12,629 nucleotides of DNA from Oscillospiraceae bacterium (GTDB lineage: Bacteria > Bacillota_A > Clostridia > Oscillospirales > JAAYXM01). The stretch lies in contig JAFXJK010000020.1 in the NCBI GenBank assembly GCA_017532355.1, forward strand, positions 1 through 12,629, written 5' to 3'. The position numbers and the translations under genes were made by a program. Of this stretch, positions 11,572-12,629 are shown one piece after another (position 1 is the first letter of the stretch; every line of letters starts with the position of its first letter). The notes below the pieces were generated by a model that did not search any database, was not told where the DNA came from, and was given only the letters and a program-made list of their open reading frames with translations.

Positions 11572-11576
11572 GGAGG
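11572..11576 (+). promoter_or_regulatory. Ribosome binding site of the AraC-family gene
   Basis: GGAGG (within GGAGGTGG) lies seven bases before ATG 11584 and fixes that start. Confidence 0.85.
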
Positions 11577-11583
11577 TGGTTTT

Positions 11584-12432
11584 ATGCAACCCGTTCTTTA
11601 CAAAGAAGCGGTTCACGTTGACAGTGATACCGGTTTTCGCTACCATTGCGCCTACAGTAAAACAGAACTTCTTGAATTGCACAGTCACGACTATTACGAG
11701 TTTTTCCTTACCGTTACGGGTGAAGCTATCCACACCGCAAACGGAGAAACAACCACCCTGCCCGAGGGTTCGCTGGTTTTTATGCGACCAAGTGATGTCC
11801 ATCTCTATGCACAGCACACCGCCGGGGAATACATTTTTGCAAACCTCGCATTTTCAAAGAGCGTTCTCGACGAGCTTTTGCCGTATATTTCAGACGTTGT
11901 TGATATCGCAGCTTTGACGGATGCTCCTCATCCGCCGACTATATTTTTAAGCCGCGGTGAAAAGACAAAGCTTTTTGACCTTATGAATACCCTCAACGGC
12001 ACAGACCTTACCGATATCCTCCAAAGGAAGCTTGTTTTCAAGAGAATTCTTTTCGAGCTATTCACTTCATACTTCAGCTCGTTTGAGCTTGCTTCAAGCG
12101 ATGTGCCGCCCTGGCTTCGCCGCGCAGTAGAGAAGATGAACTCCCCTGAGAACTTCCTCATTGGCCTCTCCCGCTTCCGCGAGCTTTGCAACAAGAGCGA
12201 TGAGCACATCTGCCGCTGTCTGAAAGCGCACTACAACGTAACTCCGACCGAGTTTCTCTCCGAGATAAAGCTCAACTACCTTGCAAATATGCTGATAACC
12301 ACCAACCTCTCAATAACAGACCTCTGCTATGAGTGCGGTTTTGAGAATGCAAGCTGGTTTTACTCTTCATTCAAGAAAAAGTATGGGCTTACTCCAAAAG
12401 AATTCCGCAAAAAGCACAAACCGAAACTATAG
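11584..12432 (+). CDS. AraC-family transcriptional regulator with N-terminal cupin domain
   Basis: A 282-residue protein. The N-terminal half is a cupin-like sugar-sensing domain with HSHDYYEFFLTVTG (His33, His35, Glu39) and LPEGSLVFMRPSDVHLY, a pattern resembling the sensor domain of ChbR-type regulators. The C-terminal ~100 residues are the double helix-turn-helix DNA-binding domain: RFRELCNKSDEHICRCLKAH, TPTEFLSEIKLNYLANMLIT, and the family signature ITDLCYECGFENASWFYSSF followed by KKKYGLTPKEFRK (residues 244-276). It probably binds the divergent region and controls the adjacent beta-mannosidase and perhaps the giant lyase gene; this is inferred from position only. The effector is unknown, but context points to a mannose- or uronate-containing sugar. 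The start at 11584 is supported by a strong ribosome binding site and a promoter just upstream. Confidence 0.93.
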   Translation: MQPVLYKEAVHVDSDTGFRYHCAYSKTELLELHSHDYYEFFLTVTGEAIHTANGETTTLPEGSLVFMRPSDVHLYAQHTAGEYIFANLAFSKSVLDELLPYISDVVDIAALTDAPHPPTIFLSRGEKTKLFDLMNTLNGTDLTDILQRKLVFKRILFELFTSYFSSFELASSDVPPWLRRAVEKMNSPENFLIGLSRFRELCNKSDEHICRCLKAHYNVTPTEFLSEIKLNYLANMLITTNLSITDLCYECGFENASWFYSSFKKKYGLTPKEFRKKHKPKL

Positions 12433-12475
12433 AAAAACGACAAGGCTAAGGCCACAGCCACATAAGGCAGTTTTG

Positions 12476-12498
12476 CCCCGAAAAACATCCTTTCGGGG
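12476..12498. other. Hairpin downstream of the AraC-family gene, not a classical terminator
   Basis: CCCCGAAA (12476-12483) pairs with TTTCGGGG (12491-12498) around a seven-base loop. No T-tract follows on either strand, so it may protect a transcript end or cause pausing rather than terminate by itself. Confidence 0.5.
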
Positions 12499-12542
12499 TG
12501 CATACAGTTTTGAATTGAGATATTTTTCGTTTGTAGAAATAT

Positions 12543-12581
12543 AAAAATTCCGGGAATACTGTCGTATTTCCGGAATTTTTT
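12543..12581. terminator. Strong bidirectional intrinsic terminator
   Basis: A 17-bp stem (12543-12559 with 12564-12580; one G-T wobble) and a four-base loop TGTC. It has A5 on the left and T6 on the right, so it would terminate transcription in both directions. It ends the regulator transcript and suggests a convergent gene to the right. Confidence 0.9.
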
Positions 12582-12629
12582 ATGCATTACGAGCGGAAAA
12601 GAGCCATTCAAAACCAATACTTCCTTGTG
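12580..12629 (-). CDS. Possible C-terminal end of a convergent gene (partial)
   Basis: On the minus strand one frame reads QGSIGFEWLFSARNA and stops with TAA at 12582-12580, overlapping the foot of the bidirectional terminator. That spacing is common for real genes, and the terminator's symmetry fits a convergent neighbour. Another frame on this strand stops within 21 bases, so the choice is uncertain, and fifteen residues are too few to identify a product. Confidence 0.3.
   Translation of the reverse strand, partial: QGSIGFEWLFSARNA

Noticed and set aside
11506..11817. 103-codon minus-strand open frame across the regulator start
   Set aside because: It overlaps the well-supported AraC-family gene and the divergent promoters and has no recognisable content.
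12582..12629. Plus-strand ATG directly after the terminator (MHYERKRAIQNQYFLV)
   Set aside because: There is no ribosome binding site, since the terminator stem lies directly upstream.
1..12629. tRNA, rRNA, riboswitch, insertion sequence or prophage elements
   Set aside because: I saw no tRNA-like cloverleaf, rRNA stretch, known riboswitch core, transposase motif or terminal inverted repeats.

Overview
The window looks like a piece of an anaerobic, Gram-positive-type bacterial genome, most likely an uncultured gut or rumen clostridium. Three things suggest this: a strong AGGAGG-type ribosome binding site, a very large secreted protein ending in a surface-layer-homology (SLH) domain behind an acidic Pro/Glu/Asp linker, and bacterial Ig-like (Big_2-type) spacers. 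The taxonomic call is inference from style, not from a marker gene.

Layout, right to left, which is the direction of transcription for most of the window. (1) Positions 12433-12629 hold a long, nearly perfect bidirectional terminator and perhaps the last codons of a convergent gene. (2) Positions 11584-12432 (+) encode an AraC-family regulator with an N-terminal cupin sensor domain. (3) A 109-base divergent intergenic region carries a recognisable promoter for each flanking gene and an imperfect dyad that could be the regulator's operator. (4) Positions 9090-11474 (-) encode a cytoplasmic family GH2 beta-mannosidase with both catalytic glutamates in place. (5) After a 128-base gap, a single open frame runs from 8961 down to base 1 and off the left edge (at least 2987 codons, -).

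The giant frame is the main content of the window. It is open at the left edge, so a caller that demands a stop codon would miss it. In order it encodes: a signal peptide; five copies of a ~210-residue module I do not recognise, interleaved with three pairs of Ig-like domains; a heparinase II/III-type (alpha/alpha toroid plus beta-sandwich) polysaccharide lyase domain with a four-cysteine metal-site candidate; a beta-rich region; a putative-Ig domain; a Gly7 plus Pro/Glu/Asp linker; and the first SLH domain. Further SLH repeats should lie just outside the window.

Taken together this reads as a small glycan-use locus. A wall-anchored, many-armed lyase would bind and cut a uronic-acid polysaccharide outside the cell, a cytoplasmic beta-mannosidase would trim imported fragments, and an AraC regulator transcribed divergently would sense the sugar. 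No transporter is in the window. The most plausible novelty is the five-copy module, a candidate undescribed carbohydrate-binding family. Plus-strand open frames opposite the giant gene and the mannosidase are shadows of those genes.
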